From contig CACAYM010000002.1 in assembly GCA_902536765.1 (NCBI GenBank), positions 148,170 to 212,169 of the forward strand: 64,000 nucleotides of DNA. The letters run 5' to 3'. The notes under the pieces were generated by a model. The model saw nothing but the letters and a program-made list of their open reading frames with translations. It was not told the origin of the DNA and ran no database searches. A program made the position numbers and the translations under genes. Of this stretch, positions 7,601 through 18,933 are shown piece by piece (position 1 is the stretch's first letter; every line of letters begins with the position of its first letter). The stretch is from an uncultured Pelagibacteraceae bacterium. Lineage in GTDB: Bacteria > Pseudomonadota > Alphaproteobacteria > Pelagibacterales > Pelagibacteraceae.

Positions 7601-8028
7601 TGGCAAAAAAAGAAATAAGTGGTTTTGTAAAATTGCAGATTAAAGGTGGTCAAGCAAACCCAGCACCACCAGTGGGTCCAGCTTTAGGTCAAAGGGGAAT
7701 TAATATAATGGAATTCTGTAAGGCTTTTAATGAAAAAACGAAAGACTTCATGGGAAAACCCGTACCAGTAGTAATTACTGTTTATAAAGATAAGAAATTT
7801 GATTTTATTATTAAATCACCACCTGCATCACATTTTATTAAAGAAGCTGCAAAACTTAAAGGTGGATCACAAGAACCAGGAAGAAATATTGTAGCATCAA
7901 TCACAAAAAAACAGGCCGAAGAAATTGCGAAAAAAAAAATGAAAGATTTGAATGCACATGATTTGGACCAAGCAACTAAAATAATTATGGGCTCAGCAAG
8001 ATCAATGGGCATTGAGGTCAAAGAATAA
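7600..8028 (+). CDS. rplK: 50S ribosomal protein L11
   Basis: A 142-residue L11 of standard length: [22 protein letters not shown] region (residues 10-31) in the N-terminal domain and the RNA-binding C-terminal domain ending [10 protein letters not shown]. It forms the GTPase-associated centre with L10 and L12. Overlaps nusG and rplA by one base each, leaving no space for an internal promoter or leader. Confidence 0.98.
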   Translation: MAKKEISGFVKLQIKGGQANPAPPVGPALGQRGINIMEFCKAFNEKTKDFMGKPVPVVITVYKDKKFDFIIKSPPASHFIKEAAKLKGGSQEPGRNIVASITKKQAEEIAKKKMKDLNAHDLDQATKIIMGSARSMGIEVKE

Positions 8029-8717
8029 TGCCTTCTAAAAGATATAAAAAATTATTAGATAATTTAAATGAAAATAATCCAGAAACTATCGATAAATTAT
8101 TACCTATAATAAAAAAAAACTGCACTTCTAAATTTGATGAAGCTATCGATTTAAGTTTTCAAATAAATAATAAACAAAAAAAAAGTGAAATTAACATAAG
8201 AACCGTAATTAATATGCCTGGTGGGACAGGTAAAAAAGTAAAAATAGCTGTTGTTTGTGATGAAGCCAAAAGCAAAGATGCTAAAGATGCTGGTGCAGAT
8301 ACTATAGGAGGGGATGATTTAATTGAAAAAATTAAAGGTGGATATTTAGATTTTGAAAAATTAATTTGTACTCCTTCTATGATGGTTAAATTATCTAAGT
8401 TGGGTAAAGTTTTAGGCCCTAAAGGCTTAATGCCAAATCCAAAATTGGGAACTGTGACTGATGATGTCAAAAAAGCTGTCAAAGATGCAAAATCTGGTCA
8501 AATAGAAATAAGAAATGATAAAGATGGAAATATTGGTGCAACATTAGGAAAAAAATCATTCTCTGAAGAAAACTTAATTAAAAATTTTAACGCTATTATC
8601 GATACTTTAGAAAAAGAAAAATCAAATATAACTATAAAAGGTGATTTAATAAAAAGTTCATTTATCACTTCAACTATGGGTATTTCTTATAAACTTAAAT
8701 TAAACAAGAATATATAA
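8028..8717 (+). CDS. rplA: 50S ribosomal protein L1
   Basis: A 229-residue L1 of the L1 stalk. The signature region KLGKVLGPKGLMPNPK (about residues 123-138) is intact, followed by IEIRNDKDGNIGATLGK. In many bacteria L1 also represses its own operon by binding the rplK leader; here the gene-to-gene overlap upstream of rplK leaves no separate leader. It is 2 nt from rplJ. Confidence 0.98.
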   Translation: MPSKRYKKLLDNLNENNPETIDKLLPIIKKNCTSKFDEAIDLSFQINNKQKKSEINIRTVINMPGGTGKKVKIAVVCDEAKSKDAKDAGADTIGGDDLIEKIKGGYLDFEKLICTPSMMVKLSKLGKVLGPKGLMPNPKLGTVTDDVKKAVKDAKSGQIEIRNDKDGNIGATLGKKSFSEENLIKNFNAIIDTLEKEKSNITIKGDLIKSSFITSTMGISYKLKLNKNI

Positions 8718-8719
8718 TC

Positions 8720-9229
8720 ATGATGGATAAAGTTAAAAAACAAGAATATATCGAGAAAATGAGCTCACAGTTTGATAAATCTCAAGCTGTAATTGTTACT
8801 CATTATCAAGGTTTGACAATGAAACAACTTGATGACCTAAGAAATAGAATGAGGGAGCACGGTATACAATTTAAAATAACTAAAAATAGAATTACTAAAC
8901 TTGCACTTCAAAAAACTAGATGCAAAGATTTATCTAATTTATTTACTGGACCTACTGCCGTTGCATTATCAGAAGATGCCATCACTTCAGCAAAAATATT
9001 AACAAAATTTTCTAAAGAGAATTCCAAGCTAAAGATTCTCGGTGGGATAATGGGAACTGACATTTTGGACGTTGCAGGTGTGCAAAATGTAGCAACTTTA
9101 CCAACATTAGATGAAGCAAGAGCTAAAATTGTGGGAATCTTGAGGTCTCCAGCCCAAAAAATAGCAAGTATTTTACTTGCACCTGCTTCAAAAATCGCTA
9201 TTTTAGCGCTCGAAAAATCAAAAAAATAA
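8720..9229 (+). CDS. rplJ: 50S ribosomal protein L10
   Basis: A 169-residue L10 that anchors L7/L12 dimers. Conserved VTHYQGLTMKQLDDLR (about 26-41) and FKITKNRI lie in the rRNA-binding half, and an Ala-rich C-terminal helix binds L12. The start could be ATG 8720 or ATG 8723. Only 2 nt separate it from rplA, so the long structured L10 leader known from E. coli is not present. Confidence 0.97.
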   Translation: MMDKVKKQEYIEKMSSQFDKSQAVIVTHYQGLTMKQLDDLRNRMREHGIQFKITKNRITKLALQKTRCKDLSNLFTGPTAVALSEDAITSAKILTKFSKENSKLKILGGIMGTDILDVAGVQNVATLPTLDEARAKIVGILRSPAQKIASILLAPASKIAILALEKSKK

Positions 9230-9241
9230 TCGGAAAAAAAT

Positions 9242-9616
9242 ATGGCTGACTTAAATAAAATCATAGAGGATCTCTCAAGTTTGACAGTTGTTGAGGCTGC
9301 AGAACTCTCAAAACAACTTGAGGAAAAATGGGGCGTAACAGCAGCAGCTGCAGTAGCTGCAGCACCTGCAGCAGGCGGTGCAGGAGCAGCACCAGTTGAG
9401 GAAAAAAGTGAATTTACTATTGTTCTAGCATCTGCTGGAGATAAAAAGATTAATGTAATTAAAGAGATTAGAGGAGTTACATCTCTTGGTCTAAAAGAGG
9501 CAAAAGATTTAGTTGAGGGTGCACCAAAAGAAGTAAAAGCAGGTGTCAATAAAAAAGAAGCTGAGGAAATTAAAGCTAAATTAGAAGCTGCTGGAGCTAA
9601 GGTAGAACTTAAATAA
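9242..9616 (+). CDS. rplL: 50S ribosomal protein L7/L12
   Basis: A 124-residue L7/L12: an N-terminal dimerisation helix ([20 protein letters not shown] within residues 11-30), an Ala/Pro/Gly-rich hinge (about 34-52), and the factor-binding C-terminal domain with [20 protein letters not shown] (72-91). The GC-rich hinge stands out in this AT-rich genome because it is built from GCA/GCT alanine codons. A hairpin follows before rpoB. Confidence 0.98.
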   Translation: MADLNKIIEDLSSLTVVEAAELSKQLEEKWGVTAAAAVAAAPAAGGAGAAPVEEKSEFTIVLASAGDKKINVIKEIRGVTSLGLKEAKDLVEGAPKEVKAGVNKKEAEEIKAKLEAAGAKVELK

Positions 9617-9633
9617 TTAACAAAATTTAAATT

Positions 9634-9655
9634 GCTGGTTAAAAAAATAACTAGC
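9634..9655 (+). terminator. rplL-rpoB intergenic hairpin (attenuator or processing site)
   Basis: GCTGGTTA (9634-9641) pairs with TAACTAGC (9648-9655) over 8 bp with one G-T pair, closing a 6-nt all-A loop. No U-run follows, so it is not a complete intrinsic terminator. In E. coli the rplL-rpoB gap holds an attenuator and an RNase III site that set the polymerase-to-ribosomal-protein ratio; this hairpin is in the equivalent place and may act likewise, which is an inference. Confidence 0.5.
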
Positions 9656-9668
9656 GATAACAACATAA

Positions 9669-12600
9669 ATGCAATTATCTTTTACTGAGAAAAAGAATAT
9701 AAGAAAAAATTTTGGAAAATTAAAAGAAGGCCTTTCAATACCAAATTTAATTGAGGTCCAAAAAAATTCTTATAAAGAATTAACTGACTTAAAAGATAAT
9801 ATTGATAACAATCTAATAAAAGGTTTTGATCGTGTTTTTAAGGGTATATTTCCAATAGAAGACCTAAACGATAAAGCAACCCTTGAATATGTTTCATACA
9901 GATTAGAAAAACCAAAGTTTGATGTAGAAGAGTGCATTCAACGAGGATTAACTTATTCCTCTGCGCTTAAATGTACTCTAAGACTAGTAGTTTACGAAAT
10001 TGATCAGGAAAATAATTCAAAGGAAATACTTTCTGCTAAAGAGCAAGAAGTTTATATGGGTGAAGTTCCAATGATGACAAATAGTGGAACCTTTATTACC
10101 AATGGTGTTCAAAGAGTAGTTGTGAACCAAATGCACAGGAGTCCAGGTGTATTTTTTGATCATGACAGAGGCAAAAGTCATGCTAGCGGTAAGTTGCTGT
10201 TCAATTGTAGAGTTATTCCAAATAGAGGTTCATGGCTTGATTTTGAATATGATGTTAAGGATTTACTTTATTTTAGAATTGATAGAAAAAAGAAAATTTA
10301 TGTATCTACGTTACTTTTAGCGTTAGGTTATTCAAAAAATGATATTGTAAACGAATTTTACGATAAAGAAGTATATACATTTGATAAAAAAATAAATAAA
10401 TGGAAAACTAAATTTAATCCTGAAAACTATAAATCTAAAAATTTTTCTGAGGAAATAGTCGATGCAAAAACTCAAAAAATTGTTGTTAAAATAGGTGAAA
10501 AAATTAATTTTCTAACAGCAAAAAAATTATTTAATGATGGTTTAAAAGAAATTTTTGTATCTAGCAATTCATTAAATGGCAAATATCTTCATAAGGACTA
10601 TGAAATAAAAGATGATAAGTTTAAAATAGGAACAGAATTAAATGAGACCATAATTGAGAAATTTTTAACAAATGATATAAACGAAATATCTGTTTCATCA
10701 ACAAACTCTATAAGTAAAGGTCCTTATCTTATCCAAACAATATTTAATGATAAAAATGAAACAAAAAATGACGCAATAAATGAGATATATAAAGTATTAA
10801 GACCTGGGGAACCACCAACAATTGAAATTGCTTCTCAAATTTTTAATAATCTTTTTTTTAGCTCAGATAGGTATGATTTATCAGATGTCGGTAGAGTTAA
10901 AATGAATTCTAGACTAAATTTAAACTGTTCAGATAAAATAACTATTTTAAGAAATGATGATATTTTAGCCATTATTCAAAAAATGTTAGATTTAAGAGAT
11001 GGTAAAGATGAAATCGACGATATCGATCATTTAGCAAATAGAAGAGTTAGATCTGTAGGGGAATTAGTAGAAAACCAGGCAAGAATTGGTGTTTATAGAA
11101 TGGAAAGAGCTATTAAAGAAAAAATGACGACATTAGATGTTGAATCAGCAATGCCTCAAGATCTAATAAATGCCAAACCTTTGACAGTTTCATTAAAAGA
11201 TTTTTTTGCAACTTCGCAACTATCGCAGTTCATGGACCAAACAAATCCATTATCAGAAATTACTCATAAGAGAAGGGTTTCAGCATTAGGCCCAGGAGGT
11301 TTAACACGTGAAAGAGCTGGATTTGAAGTTAGAGACGTACATCCTACTCATTATGGAAGGATTTGCCCTATAGAGACCCCAGAAGGTCCTAATATTGGAT
11401 TAATAAATAGTTTATCTACTTATTCAAAAATAAATAAATATGGCTTTATTGAAAGTCCTTATAAAAAAGTTAAAGACGGAAAAGTCGAAGATAATATTGA
11501 ATATCTATCAGCAATGGAAGAAACTAAATTCACAATTGCTCAAGCTAATTCTAAAATTGATAAGAATGGAAAGTTTACAGAAGAGTTGGTTTCATGCAGA
11601 CAGAATTTAAATTTTATTTTATCTAAACCAGAAAATATTGATTATATTGATGTTTCACCAAAGCAACTTGTATCTGTAGCTGCATCATTAATACCTTTCC
11701 TAGAAAATGATGATGCTAATCGAGCTTTAATGGGATCTAATATGATGAGACAAGCAGTGCCGTTATTAAAACCAGAGTCACCATTAGTCGGTACTGGTAT
11801 AGAAAGCGATGTTGCACTAGACTCAGGAGTAACAATTGTTGCTAAAAGAGAAGGTGTTGTAGATAAGATTGACGGTAAAAGGATTGTTATTAAAGCAACA
11901 TCCGAAAGTGATTTTACCAAATCAGGTGTTGATATTTATAACTTGCAAAAATTTAAAAGATCAAATCAAAACACATGTATAAATCAAAAACCTCTTGTTA
12001 GAGTTGGCGATAAAGTAAAATCGGGGGATATAATTGCTGATGGACCTTCTACAAAACTTGGTGAACTAGCTTTAGGCAAAAATGTAACGGTAGCCTTTAT
12101 GCCGTGGCAAGGTTATAATTTTGAGGATTCCATTCTTATTTCAGAAAGATGTGTTACAGATGATGTATTTACATCGGTTCACATTGAAGAATACGAAATA
12201 ATGGCGAGAGATACTAAATTAGGTGAAGAGGATATAACAAGAGACATACCAAACGTAAATGAAGATGCATTAAAAAACCTAGATGAATCTGGAATAGTTT
12301 ATATTGGTGCAGAAGTAAAACCTGGTGACATTCTTGTTGGAAAAGTTACACCTAAGGGTGATTCCGCATCTGGACCAGAGGAAAAATTACTCAGATCTAT
12401 TTTTGGAGAAAAAGCAATTGATGTTACAGACACTTCTTTAAAAATGCCAAGTGGTAGTGGAGGTACTGTTGTAGATGTAAGAGTATTCAATAGACATGGT
12501 ATAGAGAAAGATGAAAGATCAATAACAATTGAAAGAGCAGAAATTGACTCGGTTCAACAAGATAAAATAGTTGAAGAAGAAATTTTAGAGAGAAGCATTA

Positions 12601-13751
12601 AACAACGAGCTTTTCAAATACTAGAGGGAATTTCTATAACAAAAAAAATAAAAGATATAGAAGCAGGAACTAAGCTCTCAAGTGACATAATAGAAAAATT
12701 TAGTGTTTCAGATATTTTAAAAATTGCACTTTCAGATGATAAAAAAACAGCTGCCTTAGATCAGCTTAAGGATCAGTACAATAAAGCTAAACAAGATATT
12801 CAAGATAGATTTGAGGATAAAGTTTTAAAAATCAGACAAGGAGATGAACTTCTTCCAAGTGTAATGAAAATGGTAAAAGTATTTGTCGCTATTAAAAGAA
12901 GATTGAGACCTGGTGATAAAATGTCTGGTAGACACGGTAATAAAGGAGTAGTGAGTAAAATTGTTCCTGTGGAGGATATGCCATACAGGGAAAATGGCAA
13001 ACCGGTCGATATTGTTTTAAATCCCCTTGGTGTACCAAGTAGGATGAATGTAGGGCAAATATTAGAAACACATCTAGGTTGGGCATGTTCTGAGCTAGGT
13101 GAAAATATGAAAAAATTAGTTAACGAAAATCAAAAAAGAGTTGAAAAAAACGAGAAAATTTCCAATTTTTTAAAATCTGTGTATGGGAAGGAAGTTTTCT
13201 CTGAAAATTTAGATAAACTTACAAAAACAGAATTCAAAGACCTTTGTGAAAATTTGCAAAATGGCGTTCCAATTTCAACTCCAGTTTTTGATGGAGCTAA
13301 AGAAAAAGATGTTACGAATATGTTAGATTTAGCAACCTTGCCAAAATCGGGGCAAACAATGCTTTGGGATGGAAGAACTGGTGAAAAATTTGATAGAGAA
13401 GTTACTGTAGGAACAATTTATATGCTTAAGTTACATCATTTAGTAGAAGATAAAATACATGCTCGATCAACAGGCCCTTACAGCCTTGTAACCCAACAAC
13501 CATTAGGAGGTAAAGCTCAATTAGGTGGACAACGTTTTGGAGAAATGGAAGTTTGGGCATTAGAGGCTTACGGTGCATCCTACACTTTGCAAGAAATTTT
13601 AACTGTAAAATCTGATGATGTTGCAGGAAGAGTAAAAGTTTACGAGACAATAGTAAAAGGTGAGGAGAATTTTGAGTCTGGTATCCCAGAATCATTTAAT
13701 GTTTTAGTCAAAGAAATTAAAGCTTTAGCACTTAATGTTGAATTAAATTAA
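9669..13751 (+). CDS. rpoB: RNA polymerase beta subunit
   Basis: A full-length beta subunit of 1360 residues. Landmarks in order: the N-terminal lobe with [19 protein letters not shown], the rifampicin region with [20 protein letters not shown] and [17 protein letters not shown], the [15 protein letters not shown] segment, the flexible flap, [13 protein letters not shown] near the active centre, and a C-terminal [20 protein letters not shown]. It binds nucleotide and forms half of the catalytic cleft. It lies 52 nt after rplL and 1 nt before rpoC. Confidence 0.99.
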   Translation: MQLSFTEKKNIRKNFGKLKEGLSIPNLIEVQKNSYKELTDLKDNIDNNLIKGFDRVFKGIFPIEDLNDKATLEYVSYRLEKPKFDVEECIQRGLTYSSALKCTLRLVVYEIDQENNSKEILSAKEQEVYMGEVPMMTNSGTFITNGVQRVVVNQMHRSPGVFFDHDRGKSHASGKLLFNCRVIPNRGSWLDFEYDVKDLLYFRIDRKKKIYVSTLLLALGYSKNDIVNEFYDKEVYTFDKKINKWKTKFNPENYKSKNFSEEIVDAKTQKIVVKIGEKINFLTAKKLFNDGLKEIFVSSNSLNGKYLHKDYEIKDDKFKIGTELNETIIEKFLTNDINEISVSSTNSISKGPYLIQTIFNDKNETKNDAINEIYKVLRPGEPPTIEIASQIFNNLFFSSDRYDLSDVGRVKMNSRLNLNCSDKITILRNDDILAIIQKMLDLRDGKDEIDDIDHLANRRVRSVGELVENQARIGVYRMERAIKEKMTTLDVESAMPQDLINAKPLTVSLKDFFATSQLSQFMDQTNPLSEITHKRRVSALGPGGLTRERAGFEVRDVHPTHYGRICPIETPEGPNIGLINSLSTYSKINKYGFIESPYKKVKDGKVEDNIEYLSAMEETKFTIAQANSKIDKNGKFTEELVSCRQNLNFILSKPENIDYIDVSPKQLVSVAASLIPFLENDDANRALMGSNMMRQAVPLLKPESPLVGTGIESDVALDSGVTIVAKREGVVDKIDGKRIVIKATSESDFTKSGVDIYNLQKFKRSNQNTCINQKPLVRVGDKVKSGDIIADGPSTKLGELALGKNVTVAFMPWQGYNFEDSILISERCVTDDVFTSVHIEEYEIMARDTKLGEEDITRDIPNVNEDALKNLDESGIVYIGAEVKPGDILVGKVTPKGDSASGPEEKLLRSIFGEKAIDVTDTSLKMPSGSGGTVVDVRVFNRHGIEKDERSITIERAEIDSVQQDKIVEEEILERSIKQRAFQILEGISITKKIKDIEAGTKLSSDIIEKFSVSDILKIALSDDKKTAALDQLKDQYNKAKQDIQDRFEDKVLKIRQGDELLPSVMKMVKVFVAIKRRLRPGDKMSGRHGNKGVVSKIVPVEDMPYRENGKPVDIVLNPLGVPSRMNVGQILETHLGWACSELGENMKKLVNENQKRVEKNEKISNFLKSVYGKEVFSENLDKLTKTEFKDLCENLQNGVPISTPVFDGAKEKDVTNMLDLATLPKSGQTMLWDGRTGEKFDREVTVGTIYMLKLHHLVEDKIHARSTGPYSLVTQQPLGGKAQLGGQRFGEMEVWALEAYGASYTLQEILTVKSDDVAGRVKVYETIVKGEENFESGIPESFNVLVKEIKALALNVELN

Positions 13752-13752
13752 T

Positions 13753-16700
13753 ATGAAAAAAGAATTAAAAGACTTATTTAAAGATACCAATATTTCAGAA
13801 GCACAGAATTTTAATAGTATTAAAATCACTTTAGCAAGTCCTGAGAAAATTAAATCCTGGACATACGGAGAAATAAAAAAACCAGAAACTATTAATTATA
13901 GAACCTTTAGACCTGAAAAGGATGGATTATTTTGCGCAAGAATATTTGGGCCAATTAAAGATTATGAATGTTTATGTGGAAAATATAAAAGAATGAAGTT
14001 TAGAGGAATAATTTGCGAAAAATGTGGAGTAGAGGTTACAAAATCAAATGTAAGAAGAGAAAGAATGGGCCATATTAATCTGGCAACTCCTGTCGCTCAT
14101 ATATGGTTTTTAAAGTCTCTGCCTAGTAGAATTTCACTAGCAATTGATATGAAATTGAAAGAAGTTGAAAGAGTATTGTATTTTGAAAGCTTTATAGTAA
14201 TCGAACCTGGACTAACAAGTCTGAAAAAAAACCAACTTTTAAATGAAGATGAGCTTAACAAATATCAAGAAGAGTTCGGAGATGAGTCTTTTACAGCAGG
14301 TATTGGGGCTGAGGCAATATTAGAGATTTTGAGATCAATAGATTTGAAAAAAGAAAAAGAAATTCTCCTTAAAAATATAAATGAAACAAAATCAAAAGTT
14401 GCAGAAGAGAGGTCTATTAAAAGATTAAAACTAATCGACTCGTTTATAGAAACCGGAAACAAACCAGAGTGGATGATATTAACAACAATCCCAGTAATTC
14501 CTCCAGAGCTTAGACCTTTGGTTCCTCTTGACGGAGGTAGGTTTGCAACATCCGATCTTAATGATCTTTATAGAAGAGTAATTAATAGAAATAACAGACT
14601 TAAAAGATTAATGGATCTTAAAGCCCCTGATATTATTGTAAGAAATGAGAAACGTATGTTGCAAGAGTCCGTTGATGCATTATTTGATAATGGTAGAAGA
14701 GGAAGAGTTATTACAGGCACTGGTAAGAGGCCATTAAAATCTCTTGCTGAAATGTTAAAGGGTAAGCAAGGAAGGTTTAGACAAAATTTATTAGGTAAAA
14801 GGGTAGACTATTCAGGTAGATCTGTAATTGTTGTTGGACCTGATTTGAAATTGCACGAATGTGGTTTGCCAAAAAAAATGGCTTTAGAATTATTTAAACC
14901 TTTTTTATATGCGAGATTAAATAAATTAGGATTGGCCTCAACAATCAAACAAGCAAAAAAATTAGTTGAAAAAGAGACTAATGCTGTCTGGGATGCGCTT
15001 GAGTTGATTGTAAGAGAACATCCAATACTTTTAAATAGAGCTCCAACACTTCATAGATTAGGAGTTCAGGCGTTTGAGCCAAAATTGATTGAGGGAGACG
15101 CAATAGAATTGCACCCATTAACATGCGCAGCTTTTAATGCAGATTTTGATGGTGATCAAATGGCAGTTCATATTCCATTAAGTTTAGAGGCTCAACTAGA
15201 AGCAAGAGTATTAATGATGTCTACAAATAATATTTTAAGTCCATCAAATGGTAAACCAATAATAGTACCAAGTCAGGACATGATATTAGGAATTTACTAT
15301 TTGTCCCAACCGCCATATCAAACAGAAAAAATTGAAGGATATTTTGTAAATAACTCTGAAATAGAACAGGGTTTAGAATCTGGTAGTATAAATGTTCATT
15401 CAAGAATTATATCAAGGTTCGAAACTGTAGATAAATCTGGCAATACTATTAATCAAAAATTTACAAGTACTGCAGGAAGATTTCTACTTGCTAATCTTCT
15501 TCCTAAACACAAAGATATCAAATTTTCTTTGATCGATAGACTTTTACCAAAAAGGACAGTATCTGAGGTTATCGATATTGTGTTTAGGTTTACTGGTCAA
15601 AAAAGTACAGTAATTTTTTGTGATAAATTAAAAGACCTAGGTTTCAAGCATGCTTTTAAAGCCGGTATTTCATTTGGTAAGGATGACTTGATTATTCCTG
15701 AAAATAAATCTCAATTAATTGATGAAACAAAAAAATTGATAGCTGATTATGAAAATCAATATTCCGAAGGTCTGATAACTAGAGGTGAAAAGTATAACAA
15801 AGTTGTTGATGCATGGTCAAAATGTACTGATCGTGTAGCTGGTGAAATGATGAAAAGAATTTCAGCAACCGAGACAACAAAAGACGGTTTAAAAATAAAT
15901 TCAGTTTTCATGATGGCAGACTCTGGCGCAAGAGGTTCAGCTGCACAAATGAAACAGCTAGCTGGAATGAGAGGGCTTATAGCTAAACCATCTGGTGAGA
16001 TTATAGAGTCTCCAATTACATCAAATTTTAAAGAGGGATTAACAGCTTTAGAATATTTTAATTCTACTCACGGTGCGAGAAAAGGTCTTGCAGACACTGC
16101 TTTGAAAACTGCTAATTCTGGCTATTTAACTCGAAGATTGTGCGATGTTGCACAGGATTTAACGATAACCAAAAAAGATTGTGACTGTAAAAGCCGAGGA
16201 AGCATAGCTCTATCAGAGATTATCGAGGGAGGAAATGTAATAGTAGCCTTATCAGAGCGAGCCTTAGGAAGAATAGCTGCTAGTGATATAAAAAATCCAA
16301 TTTCAGGTGAAACCATAATTAAAAAAGGTGAAATGATTGATGAGGCTGGTTGCGAAAAAATTGATGCAGCAGGTGTTAAATCGATACGAGTTTATTCAGT
16401 TATTACATGTGGATCAAAAGAAGGTGTCTGCGCAATGTGTTACGGAAGAGATTTGTCTAGAGGAAAAATGGTACATGTTGGTGAGGCAATTGGAATGATT
16501 TCTGCTCAATCAATTGGTGAACCAGGAACACAGCTCACTATGAGAACATTTCACGTTGGAGGAACAGCTTCGATAAAACAAGATTCTCAAATTGTAAGTA
16601 AAAATGAAGGAACATTAAAAATAATAAATACAAATCTTATTGAAGATTCTAAGAAAAATTTAATTGTAATGGGAAGAAATACTCAGCTTTCACTAGAGGA

Positions 16701-17922
16701 TGATAAAGGTCTTCAAATAGCTATATATAAAGTACCTTATGGCTCAAAGTTATTTTTTAAAAACGGAGAAAAGATAAAGAAAAATTCTAAAATTTGTGAA
16801 TGGGATCCTTATACTACGCCTGTTATTGCCGAAAAAAGTGGAATAGCCAACTTTGTCGATTTAATAGATGGCGTGTCATTATCTGAAACTGTAGATGATG
16901 CTACCGGAATTTCATCTAAATCTGTATTAGATTGGAGATCGCAATCTAAAAACACAGATCTTAAACCGAGAATTACTCTGAGAGATCAAAAAGGAAATGT
17001 AATTAAAAAAGCCGACGATAATGAGGCTAGATATTACTTAGTACCTGACTCAATATTATCGGTTAAAGATGGTCAAAAAATTTCAGCAGGTGATGTCATT
17101 GCCCGTTTGCCAAAAGAAACTTCAAAAACGAAAGACATCACTGGAGGTTTACCACGAGTTGCTGAATTATTTGAAGCTCGTAAGGCGAAAGATAGTGCAA
17201 TAATTGCAGAAAATGATGGAAAAGTTTTATTTGGAAAAGAAGTTAGAGGCAAACAAAGAGTTTCAATAGTTTCTGACGGTGGAGAGAGCTCAAATTACTT
17301 AATTCCTAAAGGGAAACATATTAATTTTAATGAGGGTGAAAAAATTAAAAAAGGCGAATATCTTTTAGATGGTCAACCTTTACCACATGATATACTAAGA
17401 ATTTTAGGTATAGAAGAATTAACGGAGTATTTTGTTAACCAAGTTCAAGAGGTTTATAGACTTCAAGGAGTGGTAATAAACGACAAACATATTGAAACAA
17501 TTTTACGTCAAATGCTTAAAAAAGTTGAGATCAAAAACTCTGGAGATTCAAATTTATTACCTGGTGAAGTAATTGATAGAATTAAATTTGATAACATGAA
17601 CGAAGAATTACAGAAAAATAATAAAAAACCAGCTGTTGGAGAAAGAGTTCTTATGGGTATTACCAAAGCTTCATTGCAAACTGAGTCATTCATATCAGCT
17701 GCATCTTTCCAAGAAACCACAAGAGTATTGACAGATGCAGCTATAAAAGGAAAAGTTGATGTGCTACAAGGACTTAAAGAAAATGTCATAGTTGGACGTC
17801 TAGTCCCTGCTGGAACCGGAAGCATTAAGAACGATTGGAATAGAAAAGCTTTGAAAGATGATGAGAAATTTTTATCTGAGCAGCAACCAACGGAAACGTC
17901 AGAAACCCAAGTAAATCAATAA
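13753..17922 (+). CDS. rpoC: RNA polymerase beta' subunit
   Basis: A 1389-residue beta' subunit. The N-terminal zinc site ([20 protein letters not shown], four Cys) and the catalytic NADFDGDQM motif with three Mg-binding aspartates are intact. The trigger-loop region and a second zinc site (C-x-CKSRG ... [13 protein letters not shown]) follow, with the C-terminal [12 protein letters not shown] segment. It is the last gene of the L11-beta run; a 160-nt gap with an inverted repeat follows. Confidence 0.99.
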   Translation: MKKELKDLFKDTNISEAQNFNSIKITLASPEKIKSWTYGEIKKPETINYRTFRPEKDGLFCARIFGPIKDYECLCGKYKRMKFRGIICEKCGVEVTKSNVRRERMGHINLATPVAHIWFLKSLPSRISLAIDMKLKEVERVLYFESFIVIEPGLTSLKKNQLLNEDELNKYQEEFGDESFTAGIGAEAILEILRSIDLKKEKEILLKNINETKSKVAEERSIKRLKLIDSFIETGNKPEWMILTTIPVIPPELRPLVPLDGGRFATSDLNDLYRRVINRNNRLKRLMDLKAPDIIVRNEKRMLQESVDALFDNGRRGRVITGTGKRPLKSLAEMLKGKQGRFRQNLLGKRVDYSGRSVIVVGPDLKLHECGLPKKMALELFKPFLYARLNKLGLASTIKQAKKLVEKETNAVWDALELIVREHPILLNRAPTLHRLGVQAFEPKLIEGDAIELHPLTCAAFNADFDGDQMAVHIPLSLEAQLEARVLMMSTNNILSPSNGKPIIVPSQDMILGIYYLSQPPYQTEKIEGYFVNNSEIEQGLESGSINVHSRIISRFETVDKSGNTINQKFTSTAGRFLLANLLPKHKDIKFSLIDRLLPKRTVSEVIDIVFRFTGQKSTVIFCDKLKDLGFKHAFKAGISFGKDDLIIPENKSQLIDETKKLIADYENQYSEGLITRGEKYNKVVDAWSKCTDRVAGEMMKRISATETTKDGLKINSVFMMADSGARGSAAQMKQLAGMRGLIAKPSGEIIESPITSNFKEGLTALEYFNSTHGARKGLADTALKTANSGYLTRRLCDVAQDLTITKKDCDCKSRGSIALSEIIEGGNVIVALSERALGRIAASDIKNPISGETIIKKGEMIDEAGCEKIDAAGVKSIRVYSVITCGSKEGVCAMCYGRDLSRGKMVHVGEAIGMISAQSIGEPGTQLTMRTFHVGGTASIKQDSQIVSKNEGTLKIINTNLIEDSKKNLIVMGRNTQLSLEDDKGLQIAIYKVPYGSKLFFKNGEKIKKNSKICEWDPYTTPVIAEKSGIANFVDLIDGVSLSETVDDATGISSKSVLDWRSQSKNTDLKPRITLRDQKGNVIKKADDNEARYYLVPDSILSVKDGQKISAGDVIARLPKETSKTKDITGGLPRVAELFEARKAKDSAIIAENDGKVLFGKEVRGKQRVSIVSDGGESSNYLIPKGKHINFNEGEKIKKGEYLLDGQPLPHDILRILGIEELTEYFVNQVQEVYRLQGVVINDKHIETILRQMLKKVEIKNSGDSNLLPGEVIDRIKFDNMNEELQKNNKKPAVGERVLMGITKASLQTESFISAASFQETTRVLTDAAIKGKVDVLQGLKENVIVGRLVPAGTGSIKNDWNRKALKDDEKFLSEQQPTETSETQVNQ

Positions 17923-17950
17923 AAATAGCCGTTCCAGACTAGTATTAAGA

Positions 17951-17992
17951 ATTGACAAATATAAATTCTATAGTAATTTGTCGATAATTTTT
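17951..17992 (+). terminator. AT-rich inverted repeat with T-run after rpoC
   Basis: ATTGACAAAT (17951-17960) can pair with ATTTGTCGAT (17976-17985) over 10 bp with one G-T pair and a 15-nt loop, followed within two bases by five T (17988-17992). This could be a weak rho-independent terminator for rpoC. The same bases contain TTGACA (17952-17957) and TAATTT (17974-17979) with a 16-nt spacer, a fair sigma70 promoter for rpsL. The two readings may both be true; the sequence cannot decide. Confidence 0.4.
17952..17979 (+). promoter_or_regulatory. Candidate promoter of the str/S10/spc run
   Basis: TTGACA (17952-17957), a 16-nt spacer and TAATTT (17974-17979). A start a few bases later would give a leader of about 95 nt before rpsL. 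It is the only sizeable gap upstream of about 13 kb of co-directional ribosomal genes, so a promoter is expected here. Confidence 0.5.
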
Positions 17993-18002
17993 GGTTGGAA
18001 TG

Positions 18003-18021
18003 TAATACCATTGGGGTATTA
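18003..18021 (+). promoter_or_regulatory. Leader hairpin upstream of rpsL
   Basis: TAATACC and GGTATTA form a perfect 7-bp stem around the 5-nt loop ATTGG, about 62 nt before the rpsL start. It lies inside the predicted transcript leader and is flanked by comparatively GC-containing sequence (up to 18052). This may be an autoregulatory binding site for a ribosomal protein such as S7, by analogy with str operons elsewhere; no family match is claimed. Confidence 0.4.
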
Positions 18022-18082
18022 AACGCTGCCACAACATATTCGGTCGCTTTTCTTTCAATCAATAAATATTAATAAAAAAATT

Positions 18083-18454
18083 ATGCCAACTATAAATCAG
18101 TTGCTTAGAAAAAGAAGACAAAAACCAGCCTCAAGGGATAAAGTTCCAGCCCTTGAAAAATCTCCTCAAAAAAGAGGTGTATGCGTTAAAGTTTATACAA
18201 CTACACCTAAAAAACCTAATTCAGCTTTACGAAAAGTTGCAAGAGTTAGACTGTCCAATGGACATGAGGTAACATCTTATATACCTGGTGAAGGTCATAA
18301 TTTGCAGGAACATTCAGTCGTATTAATAAGGGGTGGCCGGGTAAAAGATTTACCTGGCGTAAGATATCACATCTTAAGAGGTAACCTTGATACTCAAGGA
18401 GTTACTGCCAGAAAACAACAACGTTCTAAATATGGGGCAAAAAAAGGTAAGTAA
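18083..18454 (+). CDS. rpsL: 30S ribosomal protein S12
   Basis: A 123-residue S12, the decoding-centre protein. Conserved [18 protein letters not shown] (about residues 40-57) and [16 protein letters not shown] (about 84-99) are present; the two lysines associated with streptomycin response (in TPKKPN and VKDLPG) are of the sensitive type. First gene of the str section, 2 nt before rpsG. Confidence 0.98.
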   Translation: MPTINQLLRKRRQKPASRDKVPALEKSPQKRGVCVKVYTTTPKKPNSALRKVARVRLSNGHEVTSYIPGEGHNLQEHSVVLIRGGRVKDLPGVRYHILRGNLDTQGVTARKQQRSKYGAKKGK

Positions 18455-18456
18455 AA

Positions 18457-18927
18457 ATGTCAAGGAAAAAAAAAGCTCCAAAAAAAATTCCGATAGTTGA
18501 CCCCAAGTTTAAGTCAACAGTTATCCCTAAATTGATAAATTCAATAATGTATGACGGAAAAAAAACAGTTGCTGAAAAAATTATTTATGATGCTATTGAC
18601 AAAATTAAATCTAAAACAAAAGATGAACCTATTAATATTTTTAATCAAGCTATAAATAACATCAAACCAACAGTCGAGGTAAGATCTAGAAGAGTGGGTG
18701 GCGCAACTTACCAGGTTCCAGTTGAAGTAAAAGCTAAAAGATCCCAAGCTCTTGCACTTAGATGGTTAATTGATGCTTCAAGAAAAAGAAAAGACAAGAA
18801 CATGTCAGACAAAATTTTTAATGAAATTTTTGATGCTTACCAGAACAGAGGGTCAGCAATTAAAAAGAAAGAAGACACACATAAAATGGCAGAATCTAAT
18901 AAAGCCTTTGCACATTTTAGATGGTAA
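18457..18927 (+). CDS. rpsG: 30S ribosomal protein S7
   Basis: A 156-residue S7 of normal length, which nucleates assembly of the 30S head. It shows KFINSIMYDGKK-like KLINSIMYDGKK (about 25-36), VEVRSRRVGGATYQVPVEV (73-91) and the C-terminal KMAESNKAFAHFRW. In other bacteria S7 represses the str operon by binding its own mRNA. Six nt separate it from fusA. Confidence 0.98.
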   Translation: MSRKKKAPKKIPIVDPKFKSTVIPKLINSIMYDGKKTVAEKIIYDAIDKIKSKTKDEPINIFNQAINNIKPTVEVRSRRVGGATYQVPVEVKAKRSQALALRWLIDASRKRKDKNMSDKIFNEIFDAYQNRGSAIKKKEDTHKMAESNKAFAHFRW

Positions 18928-18933
18928 AAATAT

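Noticed and set aside
8908..9666. A 252-codon minus-strand frame across rplJ and rplL
   Set aside because: It mirrors the Ala-rich codons of rplL and rplJ, has no recognisable domain and no ribosome-binding site; it is a shadow frame.
17969..17974. TATAGT as the -10 for the rpsL promoter
   Set aside because: Only 11 bases separate it from TTGACA; TAATTT at 17974 has a workable 16-base spacer.
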